Positions 46,255-58,300 of a DNA stretch of 64,000 bases are shown piece after piece. A program made the position numbers and the translations under genes. The notes under the pieces are model-generated. The model made no database searches. It was given only the letters and a program-made list of their open reading frames with translations, and had not been told where the DNA came from. How positions within the stretch are numbered: position 1 is the stretch's first letter; each line of letters begins with the position of its first letter. The DNA comes from Lepidostoma basale (lineage: Eukaryota > Arthropoda > Insecta > Trichoptera > Lepidostomatidae): assembly GCA_022606425.2 (NCBI GenBank), contig JAHDVF020000587.1:372001-436000 (forward strand), in the 5' to 3' direction.

Positions 46255-46430
46255 CCAACTAACTAACCATCCCGCCGTTTCTCCGGAGGTGTAGGCAGAG
46301 AGGATGGACCGCCACACCGTTCTGTCCTGACATATCTCTCTTTCTTCCTTCCCATTTATATATCCTGACATGCACGCTCGTCGATTTTCCGACTTTGAAT
46401 GTGTCCGCCTTTTAGTATTTGAAAAAAAAT
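46255..46430 (-). mobile_element. LINE-A 3' fragment
   Basis: Tail caaccaactaactaaccatc and the complement of the NRRAC block; 5' truncated. Confidence 0.75.
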
Positions 46431-46807
46431 GTCGCCTTCCTTGAACTCGGCCGCATTATATGAACCTTTCCTAACGTATTTTTTCAGTTTCCTTAACCAT
46501 TTATTGATTTTGTTACCCCGTTAGTATTCGTGACAATGTGTTTGCCATAATATTTTCCAACCTGTGGCACCCCCTACGAATCGCTCGCAATAATCGCCTG
46601 TATGCGGTGAGAAGTTAGTTGGTTAGCGGATACCATATGATAATAAAATGGCCCGATAGCTGTATAACTGTGAATGCCATTAAACTCATTTGATATCATT
46701 TAACTAGAGATGGATTATATATTTTAAAGCGAAAGAAATAAAACTGAAACGCATTTAGGCCTAATCAAAAATAATCTTCTTAGCCAGTTGCTACGAGTAC
46801 TTTAACC

Positions 46808-46985
46808 GACGTACCCAACGTTGGCGATCACCTCGGCGAACCTGTCCCTGTCCTGCGCCGCTCGGAACAGCTCCTCCACACTTCGGATGCCGGTCCACTC
46901 GGCGTCCCTCATCCCCCTCCAATATCAGTTGGAGAAGGTGGTACTTTTCCCCACGCAGTATATGACCCAGAGTGTGGACCAAAAA
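46808..46985 (-). mobile_element. LINE fragment, family C
   Basis: Nearly identical to 21515-21700 (cgttggcgatcacctcggcg) with an internal deletion. Confidence 0.85.
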
Positions 46986-47883
46986 ATATTGTTTTTTTTT
47001 TAATGAAATGTTATATAACTGCATACGTAAGTTTTAAACTTGTATTTATCTGTGTGAAACTAATTAACGTTGCAAATACTATATATGGATCGATAAACTA
47101 ATTTGTAATTAGGAAAAAAACCGCCTGAACCTAGATTACACTTGCTCTTTGCTAACTAAATATAAACAGTAAATATTATCACTCGTGTGTTCTAAAATAG
47201 ACTCTTAATAACATTATTTGTTATTTATTTAAATTATTTAATAGAGATTGACGTCTATTGAGTGAAAATCGCATTATAATGACCAATTTATATAAATCAT
47301 GAAAATAAATATAAATATGATGTCTCTCTAATAATAACTTTTCTGAATTCGCAAACCCTTGGGTTATTTTCCGAGAAACGTGCAAAAAAAGCAGGTTTTT
47401 TATTAATGAAAATTAATAATATATTAATTTTATTTTTTTAAATTACGAAACGTCAAATACTCGGCCGCACACAAAACTATCATATTTATGAAGACGTGTT
47501 GTTGGCACACAGTTTGTAAATTTTAGGTACATTACTTTTTCTCAAGCGCGTACGTGATACGGGATAGCGCAGAATGGTACAATCACAGTGAACGTATCAC
47601 GTACGTTCAAATACGTAAGGTGGTTAATAAAGATAATGGCATTGAAATTTTGCACGTTAATAATAGAAATTTAACTTTTAACAATCTGAAATTTTAGAAA
47701 TTAAAAATAAAGAAAATATTATAAATAATCAAATAAATTTAACATCAAGTCCAATCTTTGATTTATTTCCATTGTTGTAAGTTAATACATGAACCCAAAT
47801 AAGAACTTAAAATTTTTATTTTAAAATTTAAATTTATTCATAATATTTATGAATAAATAATATTTAATATTTATTCATATCTA
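46986..47883. other. Intergenic AT-rich DNA
   Basis: No gene. 47490-47620 is a copy of the repeat at 13510-13640 (ttctcaagcgcgtacgtgat). Confidence 0.45.
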
Positions 47884-48290
47884 ATCCTTATGTACGGAAG
47901 CAAGCATGGAACTGGCAAAAGAAGGATGAAAGTAGAATAAATGCAGTAGAAATGAGATCTCTTAGACTGATGTGTGATACTCTGTGTATGATAGAGTGTC
48001 GAATGAAATTATATGAAGTGTATGCGGTTCGAATGATGGTGTTATGAATATAATAATGAAATGATCATTAAGATGGTTTGGACACATGGAAAGAATGAAT
48101 GAAGAAAGAATGGTAAATAAATTAAAATGTAAATGGAACAAATAGAGGAAGACCGAGGAAAACGTGGCACAATCAAATAAATCAGATCAGAGAAATCGAC
48201 GCGCGTGCAATACACGATGTATGAATGTTGAGGAAGCGAGAGAAATATGTCAGGAAAGAAAAGTGTGGCAGTCCATTCTTTTCCATTTTC
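47884..48290 (+). mobile_element. LINE-A copy, decayed
   Basis: caagcatggaactggcaaaa onward, with several deletions; ends at gtggcagtccattctt without its tail. Confidence 0.8.
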
Positions 48291-48819
48291 ATTCGTTTGG
48301 GGACACGTGAGTTCGGCATCCTCTATACATGTCCGGACCATCTCAATCGTTGTATCTTTATGCAATCCCTTTTTATATTCGTAAAAATAAGGTTATGTAG
48401 TTTTTTTTTTATAAACATTGCTGTAACAAGTAGGGAAAAATTATATATTCAATTCAGCTACTGCTGAATCTAAACAAATGTATCATAAAAACATAGTTAA
48501 AAACGTAAAGCTAGCTTGATAAATTAAGATATTAGTCGAAATTGCATTTTTTATAAATTCGGTCTCAAGACCTTTGATCTTTCGCCCCACGCCTTCGCGG
48601 TGACTATCAAATTACTTCGAAAACGATTTATCATGAGATTAAAAACTGACACAATCGCTTCTCTTCCTTTCAACTATAAAAAAACAAGTTAGAACAATAA
48701 AAAAAACGGACATTGGCACCGTTTTCCGAAGCTAACGTAAGTACTAACAGATAAAAGGGTGAGTTTACAATGAAACGCGCCTAGTCATATTTTTATTTTA
48801 AGTTATAACCTACATTTAT

Positions 48820-48950
48820 TGTTTCCTGAACAATGATGTAAAATCTCCATTTTAAATAATTAATAAGAAATGAAAAGGTCTGTCTTCTAGGACATGTCAT
48901 AATGTCTTAGAAGGGCGAAACATGTCATTCCATCTAAAACCTAGGTTCTC
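48820..48950. repeat. MITE family f, partial
   Basis: The aaaggtctgtcttctag and gcgaaacatgtcattcc blocks of the family, without the right end. Confidence 0.5.
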
Positions 48951-49012
48951 AGCGGGGGCGATTTCCCCCTTGTGGGCGTTTGAGACTTTCAGGGGGGCAG
49001 TGGAAGCAGTGG

Positions 49013-49264
49013 CTGTACTCCCATAGAAGTCCAGAAAGGCCAGAAGCCCGGCTTGCGTAAGAAATTTGAATCAAAACCCCCAAATCTAAGTAATCATGCC
49101 CCCACATAAACCAATAACCCACCAAATCACCTTAAATAAAGTCAAATAAAGTGATCGCTTAACCCAACCAATGATAGGTCATAAGTCCTGTAAACGCCTC
49201 GACTACCATATTCTGTTTCCAAAAAAAAAATACATCTTCGTATCTATTGAGATACAATTAATCC
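49013..49264. mobile_element. Truncated hAT-like MITE joined to half of a fold-back element
   Basis: 49013-49137 matches the left half of 27146-27383. From about 49150 to 49264 the sequence matches the right arm of the family b fold-back (31481-31953). The junction suggests deletion between nested elements. Confidence 0.7.
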
Positions 49265-49564
49265 TTAAAAATGATTAACCCGCAATTGGTAAAAATCCAG
49301 TATTTGTCTACAAGTATTTGTATACATTAAAAAAAAATAATAATAATAAAATAAAAATTAAAAACAAAAAAAAAACATTTTACATCCATAACTACAAAGA
49401 AGAACATTGTGATCTTCTAGAACATTGTGATTTGAGTAGTTGCCGGTGTCTATCCATGTAGTGTCTTATTGGATTTCACTTGCACGCCATTTTAATTGGG
49501 AAGCCACTTGTTTCCAACTAGAAAATAAAATAACACTATGTAAGATATTGCATTCTACGCCTTT

Positions 49565-50000
49565 TTATTAACTAACTCAAAGTCGTATGCACTGAAGCAA
49601 ATATGGGAATAAATAATAGAGTTCCAGTGCGAACCATTATGTATGATAATTTATCTTGAATTTGGTTTAAGAATGATGAAAATAGAAAGAAATAAGGAAT
49701 GAGATCACAGAGAATAATGTGAGAGAATATGATGTATGATAGAATATAGAACGACGAAATTAGAAAGGAACGTATGGTAGATGATTGCATCTAAAATAAC
49801 TATCTAACTAACTAACCATCACGCCGTTTCTCCGGAGGCGTAGGCAGAGAAGATGGACCGCCATATCGTTTTGTTCAGTCCTGACATACCTCTCTAGCTT
49901 CCTCCACATTCATACATCGAAACATGCACGTTCGTCGATTTTTCCGACTTTTAATGTGGCCGTCTTTCAGTATTTGATTAATTTATTCATGCCAATAGAG
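49565..50000. mobile_element. Two LINE-A ends, tail to tail
   Basis: A strongly decayed plus-strand piece (49565-49800) meets a minus-strand 3' fragment (49801-50000) at their ctaactaacta tails. Confidence 0.65.
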
Positions 50001-50019
50001 AGCTGTTGTCTGTTGAGTG

Positions 50020-50260
50020 TGAAAATTAGAAATGTATTATATTTGGGTCATCTGCTAAGGGGAGAAAAATACCACCTCCTTCGACTGATATTAATGGGTA
50101 AAGTGGAGGAACGTCGGGGAGTTGGTACAAGGCAGCTGTCCTGGCTGCGGAACATCAAAGAGTGGACAGGAATAACAAGAGTTCAGAACCTGTTCCAAGT
50201 GACGCAGGATAGAGATGGCTTTGCTGCAGTGATCGCCAACGTGCTGGAGGGCGTTCGGCT
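50020..50260 (+). mobile_element. LINE fragment, family C
   Basis: Frame [20 protein letters not shown] ... QLSWLRNIKEWTGITRVQNL, similar to the 3' half of the ORF at 21489-22112. Confidence 0.8.
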
Positions 50261-50489
50261 TTTTCTCCCTGATAGATATCTCCGACAGCGACAGCATAGA
50301 TTGTTTTACCTTTGTTTAACCAGCCTTTGGTGGGAAGAGCAGTTAATATGCTGAACGCGGTCTCCTCGGAGATCGACGTCTTTCATATTAATGAAAGTAC
50401 GTTCAGAAGGCAAATACTCTTAATTCTGGAGAGTATCTTGTCTTCCTAATGTCGAACCAACTCTCATGCGTTTCTGGTAGTATGCTCTT

Positions 50490-51060
50490 CTTCTTCTTCA
50501 GCCTTTTCCCGTCCACTACTGGACAAAGGCCTCCTCCATTCGCTTCCACGTCACTCTGTTTTGTGCACACTGCATCCAGGTTATTCCGACGTGTCTGTTT
50601 AGATCATCCTTCCACCGTAGTTGCGGTCGCCCTGCACTTCTCTTTGCCGTCCACGGTCTCCAAGTCAGCAATTTTCTTGTCCACTTTTCATTTGAGCTTC
50701 TGGCTACGTAACCTGCCCATTAGAGTCGCCACCCGGTGGATGATGTCAGTGACCTTTGTTTTTTCTCTCACCGTATCGTTTCCGACTCCGTCTCTTAGGC
50801 TTATTCCTAACATGGCTCTTTGGGTCACTCGTAGTTTCTCGGCACTTTGTACAGTGTAACAGTTTCTAAACCATAAGTTAGTCATCAACTGGAAGAACGC
50901 AGGCTTCATAGACTTTTCGTTTCAGGTTGATCGGTATTTTCCGGTTTTTAAGGATGTAACTCATGTTTCCGAAAGCTGCCCACCTTAGTTCCATTCTTCG
51001 TTTAAACTCGGCGGTTTGGTTATCTCGGCCCAATCGAATATTGTGTCCCATGTAGTATAC
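50490..51060 (-). mobile_element. LINE fragment, family D
   Basis: Minus-strand frames IRLGRDNQTAEFKRRMELRW and LRVTQRAMLGISLRDGVGND; the best preserved member of this family here, still broken. Confidence 0.8.
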
Positions 51061-51119
51061 TATACACAATATATTATTTTACCTGTTCTTAATAGATGCC
51101 TTAAAATTAATTTTGTAAT

Positions 51120-51310
51120 GTCTACTAACTGACTAACTAACCATCACGCCGTCTCCCCGAAAGGGTAGGCAGAAAGAATGGACTGTCACACTTTAACCGA
51201 TGCGGCACTCCAACCTTCTCTTTTCGCCTTGATGCCTATTGGGAGATGCCTATTGGTGGCGATGAGGTTGCGAACCTCATCGCCACCAATAGGCATCTCC
51301 CGCGCACACT
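51120..51310 (-). mobile_element. Chimeric SINE-like element with LINE-A tail and perfect hairpin
   Basis: LINE-A tail (51125-51185) fused to the same body as 257-430. At its 5' side 51241-51269 and 51273-51301 form a perfect 29-bp inverted repeat with a 3-nt loop. Confidence 0.65.
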
Positions 51311-51516
51311 ACGATCTTCCAACATCCACAAAATAAATCTAAAACAAATAATATAAAATACAATGATATAAAATAAAATAACAAAATAAAATAAAAATAA
51401 TTTAACACAAAATGTTATTTTTAGATGGTGCACACATAATTAGCAGTAATTAGGCACTTAAAACCAACCAACACCAGCAAGAACTTTAAAAGAATATCGA
51501 AGAAATTATTCAAATT

Positions 51517-51902
51517 CGTCACCTGAGAGTAAGAGGGTTCCAACTAACAAAATTTCACATTTGGCTTTTTTTCGTGAAAAGGGTTCTTACTAACCTTATC
51601 TATACGTACAATTAAAAAAAAACATGTAATAGTATCATCATTTTGATGTTACGAAAAGAATCAAGTTCCATCTGATCATTCAAAACACACGATTCACTGA
51701 AGAAGGATTCATTTAAACTTGGAACTTTATTATTCTGACTGTTGCCAGACAAAATTGACACGTTTCCCGGTAAAAGAATCTCTGGAAATTGGAATAAAAC
51801 CCTTTTATTCCAAGATACACACACGATACCAACAAAACTTTGACTTCATTTTTCTCAGCTTTTTACTTTTGTCAGTTGGAACCTTCTTACTCTCAGGTGA
51901 CG
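51517..51902. mobile_element. 4-bp-TSD transposon M4, copy 3
   Basis: 386 bp, ends cgtcacctgagagtaag and complement, AATT duplications (51513-51516, 51903-51906). The paralogous empty site is at about 4676-4698. Confidence 0.93.
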
Positions 51903-51960
51903 AATTGTCATTGGAACAAAAGAAAAATTTATTGTTACACCTGTCAAAATTCTTTATATA

Positions 51961-52267
51961 AACTGTATTTCAATAGAGACGAAGATGCAAATTGTTTTCT
52001 GGGAAGAGAAGGTGGTGGCCGAGGCGCTTACAGGACTTATGACCTGTCATTGGTTGGGTTGAGCGATCGCTTCACGTTTAACAACATTCCCCATTCCGCC
52101 GTCATGACCACCACGTCTAACGGTGGAATGGGGAATGTTGTTAAACGTGAAGCGATCGCTCAACCCAACCAATGACAGGTCACAAGTCCTGTAAGCGCCT
52201 CGGCCACCACCTTCTATTCCCAGAAAACAATTTGCATCTTCGTCTCTATTGAGATACAATTAATCCT
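51961..52267. mobile_element. Fold-back element, family b, copy 2
   Basis: Arms of about 140 bp, almost perfectly complementary, around a short centre near 52098-52124. Same end sequence (caatagagacgaagatgcaa) as 31481-31953. Intergenic. Confidence 0.88.
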
Positions 52268-52699
52268 TATAAAATAAAAATAATTTATCCGCAATGGGTG
52301 AAATCCAGTATTTGTCTACAAGAATTTGTGTACATTCAAAATGTTGTTTATATAAACGAAAAAACTTGTATAATTTTGACATCAAAACAGTACAAACGTA
52401 TTACGAGTCACAATTAACTATTATAAAGTGCGGCAACAATCAAATTGACCAAAACAATTCACTTATACACGTAATTTCTCCAAATTTACGGGAGCACCGC
52501 ATGAACCAAACCAAATTTTCAAAATCAGAACCATTGTAATGTCTATTGATGAAATAAACTGATTTGATTTGAATTTAGTTAGCTAGATGTTTCATTTATA
52601 TTGAATTAAATCTTTCATCCTTTTTCTATGCAATACCCAGTACATATTAATGTAATACCCATTATAGCCTTTATAGCCTTTATACGAGTATAAGCCTCT

Positions 52700-53165
52700 G
52701 CCGTGTCAGGATGCCTGAAGAATCTGGTCTGGAAGAACAAGCACATGCGTATCGACAGCAAGATCAGAATCTATAAAACATGCGTGCGACCTATCATAAC
52801 GTACGCTGTAGAGACGCGGGCTGACACTGTGCGAACCAAGGGACTACTAAGAACATCGGAGATGAAGGTCCTAAGATCAATCACTGGAAAAACCCTCCGA
52901 GATCGTGTCCGCAACGCAGACATAAGAAAAACCTGCGAAATAGAGGATATCGTTCAGTGGAGTAGATCCAGAAGAAGATACTGGAGGGACCATGTAGTTC
53001 GAATGGATGTTGACAGACACGCATATACAGCCGCTTATGAAATCCCTTCCGGACACCGCCCACCTGGAAGACCGCCTAAGAGATGGAGGGACAGCTGGAT
53101 CTCATCATCCGACGAGATATGATTTCTGTGTCACAGATCGTAAGATCTATTAAAAGTAGAAGAAG
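52700..53165 (+). mobile_element. LINE C-terminal ORF, family F
   Basis: 139-aa frame 52703-53122 (IRIYKTCVRPIITYAVETRA, KVLRSITGKTLRDRVRNADI, GRPPKRWRDSWISSS) then an AGA-repeat tail (agaagaagaagaag). Confidence 0.85.
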
Positions 53166-53571
53166 AAGAAGAAGAAGCATTATATAAGTGTTTTGTTTAC
53201 TTTTAAAAGGTTACGCTGATAATGAATTAAAGTCTACGTAAAAAGCAAGCTGTCCCGAAATGTGAATTACATGATTGCCCAAACAAATGAAATAACCAGA
53301 CTCGCGCCTTATGTACACACGTCCGGTGGGAAATGGGTTGGGGTAGGTGGGAGGGAGAGGGTGGCTTGCCGCAGTGTACCGCCAGTACGGGGTTGTCATT
53401 ATCGGGAAAAACATTTTCCCTATAAGATTATTAAATAAAATTGATATATTTAAAACTTGAAAATTTGTATTGAATACACAATAATTTCTTCAATAAAGAT
53501 TTTTTAAACCGATGATTCGATCTACAACCTAAAATACATTATTTATTATTTATTAATTATTTATCAATTAA

Positions 53572-53928
53572 ATATAAGAAGTGAATGCGGTGCGAATGAT
53601 GGTGTCATGAACAAAATAATGAAAGGATCATTAAGATGGTTTGGACATATTGAAAGAATGAATGAAGAAAGAATGGTAAAAAAATTATATGTTAATGATG
53701 TAAATGGAACCAGAAATAGAGGAAGACCGAGGAAAACGTGGCACGATCAAATAAATCAAATATTGAATGTCGGCCATGTGAGGAGTCAGAGAAATCGACG
53801 CGCGTGCATGACATGATGTATAAATGTTGAGGAAGCGAGAGAAATATGTCAGGAAAGAAAAGCGTGGCAGTCCATTCTTTCTGCCTACCCCTTCGGGGAG
53901 ACGGCATGATGGTTAGTTAGTTAGTTAA
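53572..53928 (+). mobile_element. LINE-A copy
   Basis: Frame 53607-53816 ([20 protein letters not shown] to RRACMT) followed by tail (TTAG)n. Confidence 0.9.
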
Positions 53929-54050
53929 AAAAAGGTTTATTTAATAAATAATAAATAATTTATATTTTTAATTGAAATTTCTTGGTTGAAGTTCATTTTA
54001 AATAATGAAAACAAAAAAAAATCATACCAAATTTCTTTATTATTATATAT

Positions 54051-54429
54051 CTTCGGTTCAAAGGTAAAACTCATTAAGTGATATTTTGGTAAAAATTAGA
54101 TTTTTGCATTTTCTGTATCAGATTTGTGAATTCTACGTCAGGAAATAATCACCATTAAAGAATAACTGTTATTCTTTAATAAATACACTTGGTGATTATT
54201 TCCTGGCGTAGAATTCACAAATCTGATACAGGAAATGCAAAAATCTAATTTTTTACCAAAATGTCATTTAATGAGTTTTACCTTTGAACCGACGATATTT
54301 AGTGTGCTTCCATTTGTGTTTATCATCGGCCGGTTTCGGCAGCTTCCTGCCATCTCCTGGTCTAAAGAAGGTCATAGAAGATGGCAGGAAGCTGCCGAAA
54401 CCGGTCGACGATAAACACAAGTGGAAGCA
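54051..54429. mobile_element. Two consecutive long inverted repeats
   Basis: 54051-54296 folds with arms of about 110 bp (cagatttgtgaattctacgt and its complement). 54303-54429 folds separately with arms of about 50 bp (gtgcttccatttgtgtttat, ggcaggaagctgccgaaacc). No ORF; no flanking duplication identified. Confidence 0.75.
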
Positions 54430-54696
54430 CAATATAGTAATAAAATAAAAATAGTAATAAAAATAGTAATAAAAAAATTGTATTAACGTTTTTTTGTTTT
54501 CATTAAATAAAAAAATTCGTTATCACAGAATTTTTTTATAAATCTTTTTTATCATTGAATTTGTGTTTAAAATTGATTTTTGCGTTTTACATACAATAAT
54601 ATATATTCTTTAAATAAATGTTTAATGTTTTTTTAAATAATTATGCATTTTTCAATTATAATTATTTTTATATTATTTTCTTGAATCGCTCTTTAA

Positions 54697-54762
54697 TAAA
54701 GTGTGACAGTCCATTCTTTTTGCCTACCCTTTCGGGACGGCGCGGCGTGATGGTTAGTTAGA
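54697..54762 (+). mobile_element. LINE-A tail fragment
   Basis: Last 65 bases only (gtgacagtccattctttttg to gatggttagttag). Confidence 0.75.
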
Positions 54763-55084
54763 ATATGTTTATAATTTTTGCTATCATCATTATTATTATT
54801 ATCTAGTTGATAAAACTGAGCATCTTCTACAGCGCCCTTGAGATGAGCAATTCATAAAAATGGCGCTCTACAAATTATCCAATTTATTATTATTATTATA
54901 TTAGTTAGTTAGTTGTATCTTTACTGAAGAAAGACAGTTTGTCCGAAACATGTCTATATAATTTTATTTTTAATAAAAGTGTCGCATATACAAAGTGTAT
55001 AAAAAAGAATAATTGAAAAAAACCATCATAACAACACAAAGTATGGCGTATATAGAAGAAATTGTTATTTTTTCGGGGTTTTTC

Positions 55085-55333
55085 GTTTTCCCCGGAAATG
55101 GGGAAATCCGCGGGGTGTAAGCATCACTGCGCCAGTTCCCTGCACCATTCGCGGGAAGAAGTCGCCTCGTGCTGTTTGCGGCCGGAATGGCGCGGAAATC
55201 GTCATCTGGTCCGATCGAACTGTGATAACCGATAGCGACTACACCACCGCGGCCGTGTCATCTAGTTACGGGCCCCCCTGGCTGTCGGTAGTGCCTTAAT
55301 CTCCCCGGCTGTCCTGCGGCTACCACGGCTACC
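55085..55333 (+). promoter_or_regulatory. GC-rich 5' region of the VWFC gene
   Basis: Roughly 250 bases directly upstream of ATG 55334 are much GC-richer than the flanks and contain several CpG-rich stretches, with no transposon remnant recognised. This is the probable promoter and 5' UTR. The transcription start cannot be placed from sequence alone. Confidence 0.45.
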
Positions 55334-58300
55334 ATGTCGTTTGGTGTCCTCGCGTTCCTCGTCCTATTGCTGATCGGGTTCGTGGGTAAGTTTGCCGCAT
55401 TACTTTCGTGTTTGCCGGCGTAATTACCCTCCTCAAACGGTTAAAAAAATACGTTTCAAAATAAGAATATTAAATTCAAGAATTCCATAAAAAAAAATCG
55501 CCGTTAAATACATTAATTATTTGAGAAAATAATTTAAAAGTTCTCACAGAATAAACTATTTTTAAAATTTATTTAAATTTTTAATTAATACGAAGTGTAC
55601 GGAAGTGAAACTCGTGTATGGAAGTGAAGCTTGGAGCTGGCAATAGAAGGATTAAAGCAGGATAAACGCCGTAGAAATGAGATCACTAAGAAGAATGTGC
55701 GGGAAAACGTTGTATGATAGAATACCGAACGATGAAAGGATCCCTGAGATGGTTTGGACATATGGAACGAATGGATGAGAGTAGAATGGTTTAAAAGTTG
55801 TACACAAGCAGCATGAGTGGAAAAAGAAGTCGAGGACGACAGAGGAAAACATGGCATGACCAAATTAATCAATTACTAAAAGGCGGTCACATTCGTAGTC
55901 GGAATAATCGACGTGCGTGCATGGTACCAGAGGAGTACCAGGACAGAGCATTGTGGCGAGCCATCCTCTCTGCCTACCCCTCCGGAGAAAAGATGTGATG
56001 GTTAGTTAGTTAATACGAATGAAAACATCTGTTTTCTAGAAGTTTTATTATAATTAACTAACAAACTAACCATTGCGCCGTCAGGCAGAAAGACCACCAT
56101 ACTGTTCTTTCCGCTTATTCCGCTTCCACAACATTCATACATCGTGTCATGCACGCGCGTCGATTTCTCCAACTCCTCGCGTGGCAGACATTCAATAATT
56201 GTTTTTTTTTCGTGCCACGTTTTCCTCGGTCTTCGGTTATTTCCAACTACGTTTATATCGTTAACATATACTTATTTTTTACCATTTTTTCTTCATGGAT
56301 TATTTCCATTATCAAATGTCAGAAATTTGAGAATGCTTGCTTGCGCGATAATGCAGAAATTTGATAGTTAATTAACATAAAAGATAATAGAACTTTTATA
56401 AAACAAACGTTTTCTTTTGTATTAATTACTAGCTGAACCCGGTTACGCGTTGCTATGGCTCAGTCTAGTTAAATTGAAAATAATGAAAAGAGAATACATT
56501 TTTATTTTATTTTTTTATTTGACACATTCGCCAAGTAATTACACATTAAGGTTACATATTTATATACAAACAATTAGTACATTTAAAAATAACATCATTG
56601 ACTAACATAATTGAATAGTTTAAATTAACAAATATTTATTATATTCTTAATAATTATGTGAAAAAGGAATAGAGAAAACTAACTTATAGATTAATTACAT
56701 TATAAAATACATTATATAATTTTAAATTATTAACAAAGAGAAAATGTTTTAATGATATAATTACAAGTTTTGATTGTGATGACAAAAATACTTCTATGGT
56801 GATGGAAAATGTGAAAAATACACTAATGATTTCTTTGAGAAAGTTTTCCCGCCCTTCTGAAAGAGGGCATTGAAAAATTAAATGTTGAAGATCGCCATTT
56901 GCACCGCATTCACAAATAGGAGAAAGAGAACAGTGGATTTTGAATAGGTGGGCCGGAGTTAGACAGTGGCCAGAACGAAGACTTGAGTATGTTGTAATTA
57001 GTTTTCTGTTAAGGCCGAGTTACAAGAGACGGAAAAATGGAGAAAGACATCGAAAGGAGGGTTGGTGCTGGGAATAAAATAAATGGCGCACTCAAAGTCA
57101 TTACTGCAAATAGAAATATATCCACAGAAGCAAAGATGGCAGTACACAATGGAGTTCTAGTGCCAACCCTCATGTATGGAAGTGAAGCTTGGAGCTGGCA
57201 AAAGAAGGATGAAAGCAGGATAAACGCCGTAGAAATGAGATCACTAAGAAGAATGTGCGGGAAAACGTTGTATGATAGAATACCGAACGATGAAATAAGA
57301 AAGAAATGTAAGACAGATGACTGCATCATGAATAAAATTAAGAAAGGATCCCTGAGATGGTTCGGACATATGGAACGAATGGATGAGAGTAGAATGGTTA
57401 AAAAGTTGTACACAAGCAGTGTGAGTGGGAAAAGAAGCCGAGGACGACCGAGGAAAACATGGCATGACCAAATTAACCAATTACTAAAAGGCGGCCAAAT
57501 TCGAAGTCGGAATAATCGACGTGCGTGCATGGTGCGATGTATGAATGTGGAGGAAGCCCGAGAGGTGTGCCAGGACAGGCCAGTGTGGCGATCCATCCTC
57601 TCTGCCTACCCCTCCGGGGAAATGGCGTGATGGTTAGTTAGTTAGTTAGTTTTAAGGCCGAGTTTTCCAAACCAGGGCTTGAGAGGAATGGAATTCTGAA
57701 TGTTGCCATAGAAAATTCGTTTCGTAGTTTTCGCACATATATAATTTGTTGAATTTCACAATACTTATGAGTGTACAATATTTTTTGTTCTAAAAATATA
57801 TTTAAAAAAAATCGTACACAAACTTTGATCGAAAAATTATTTGATTTTATTTATTTGTCTTTACTATAAAAATATTATTTATGTTCGATTATAATTTACA
57901 AACAATTATGCATTCATAAAAATATATAAACTAACTAACTAACTAACCATCACGCGGTCTCCCCAAAGGGGTAAGCAGAAATAATGGACTGCTACACTTT
58001 TCTTTCCTGACATACTCGTATTTCTCTCGCTTCCTCAACATTAATACATCGTGTCATGCACGCGCGTCGATTTCTCTGTCTTCTCACATGGTCGACAATA
58101 TTTGATTTATTTGATCGTCCTCGGTCTTCCTCTATTTCTAATTCCATTTACATCGTTAATATAATTGTTTTACCATTCTTTCTTCATTCATTCTTTCCAT
58201 ATGTTTAAATCATCTTAATGATCCTTTCACAATTGTTTTACCATTCTTTCTTCATTCATTCTTTCCATATGTTTAAATCATCTTAATGATCCTTTCACTT

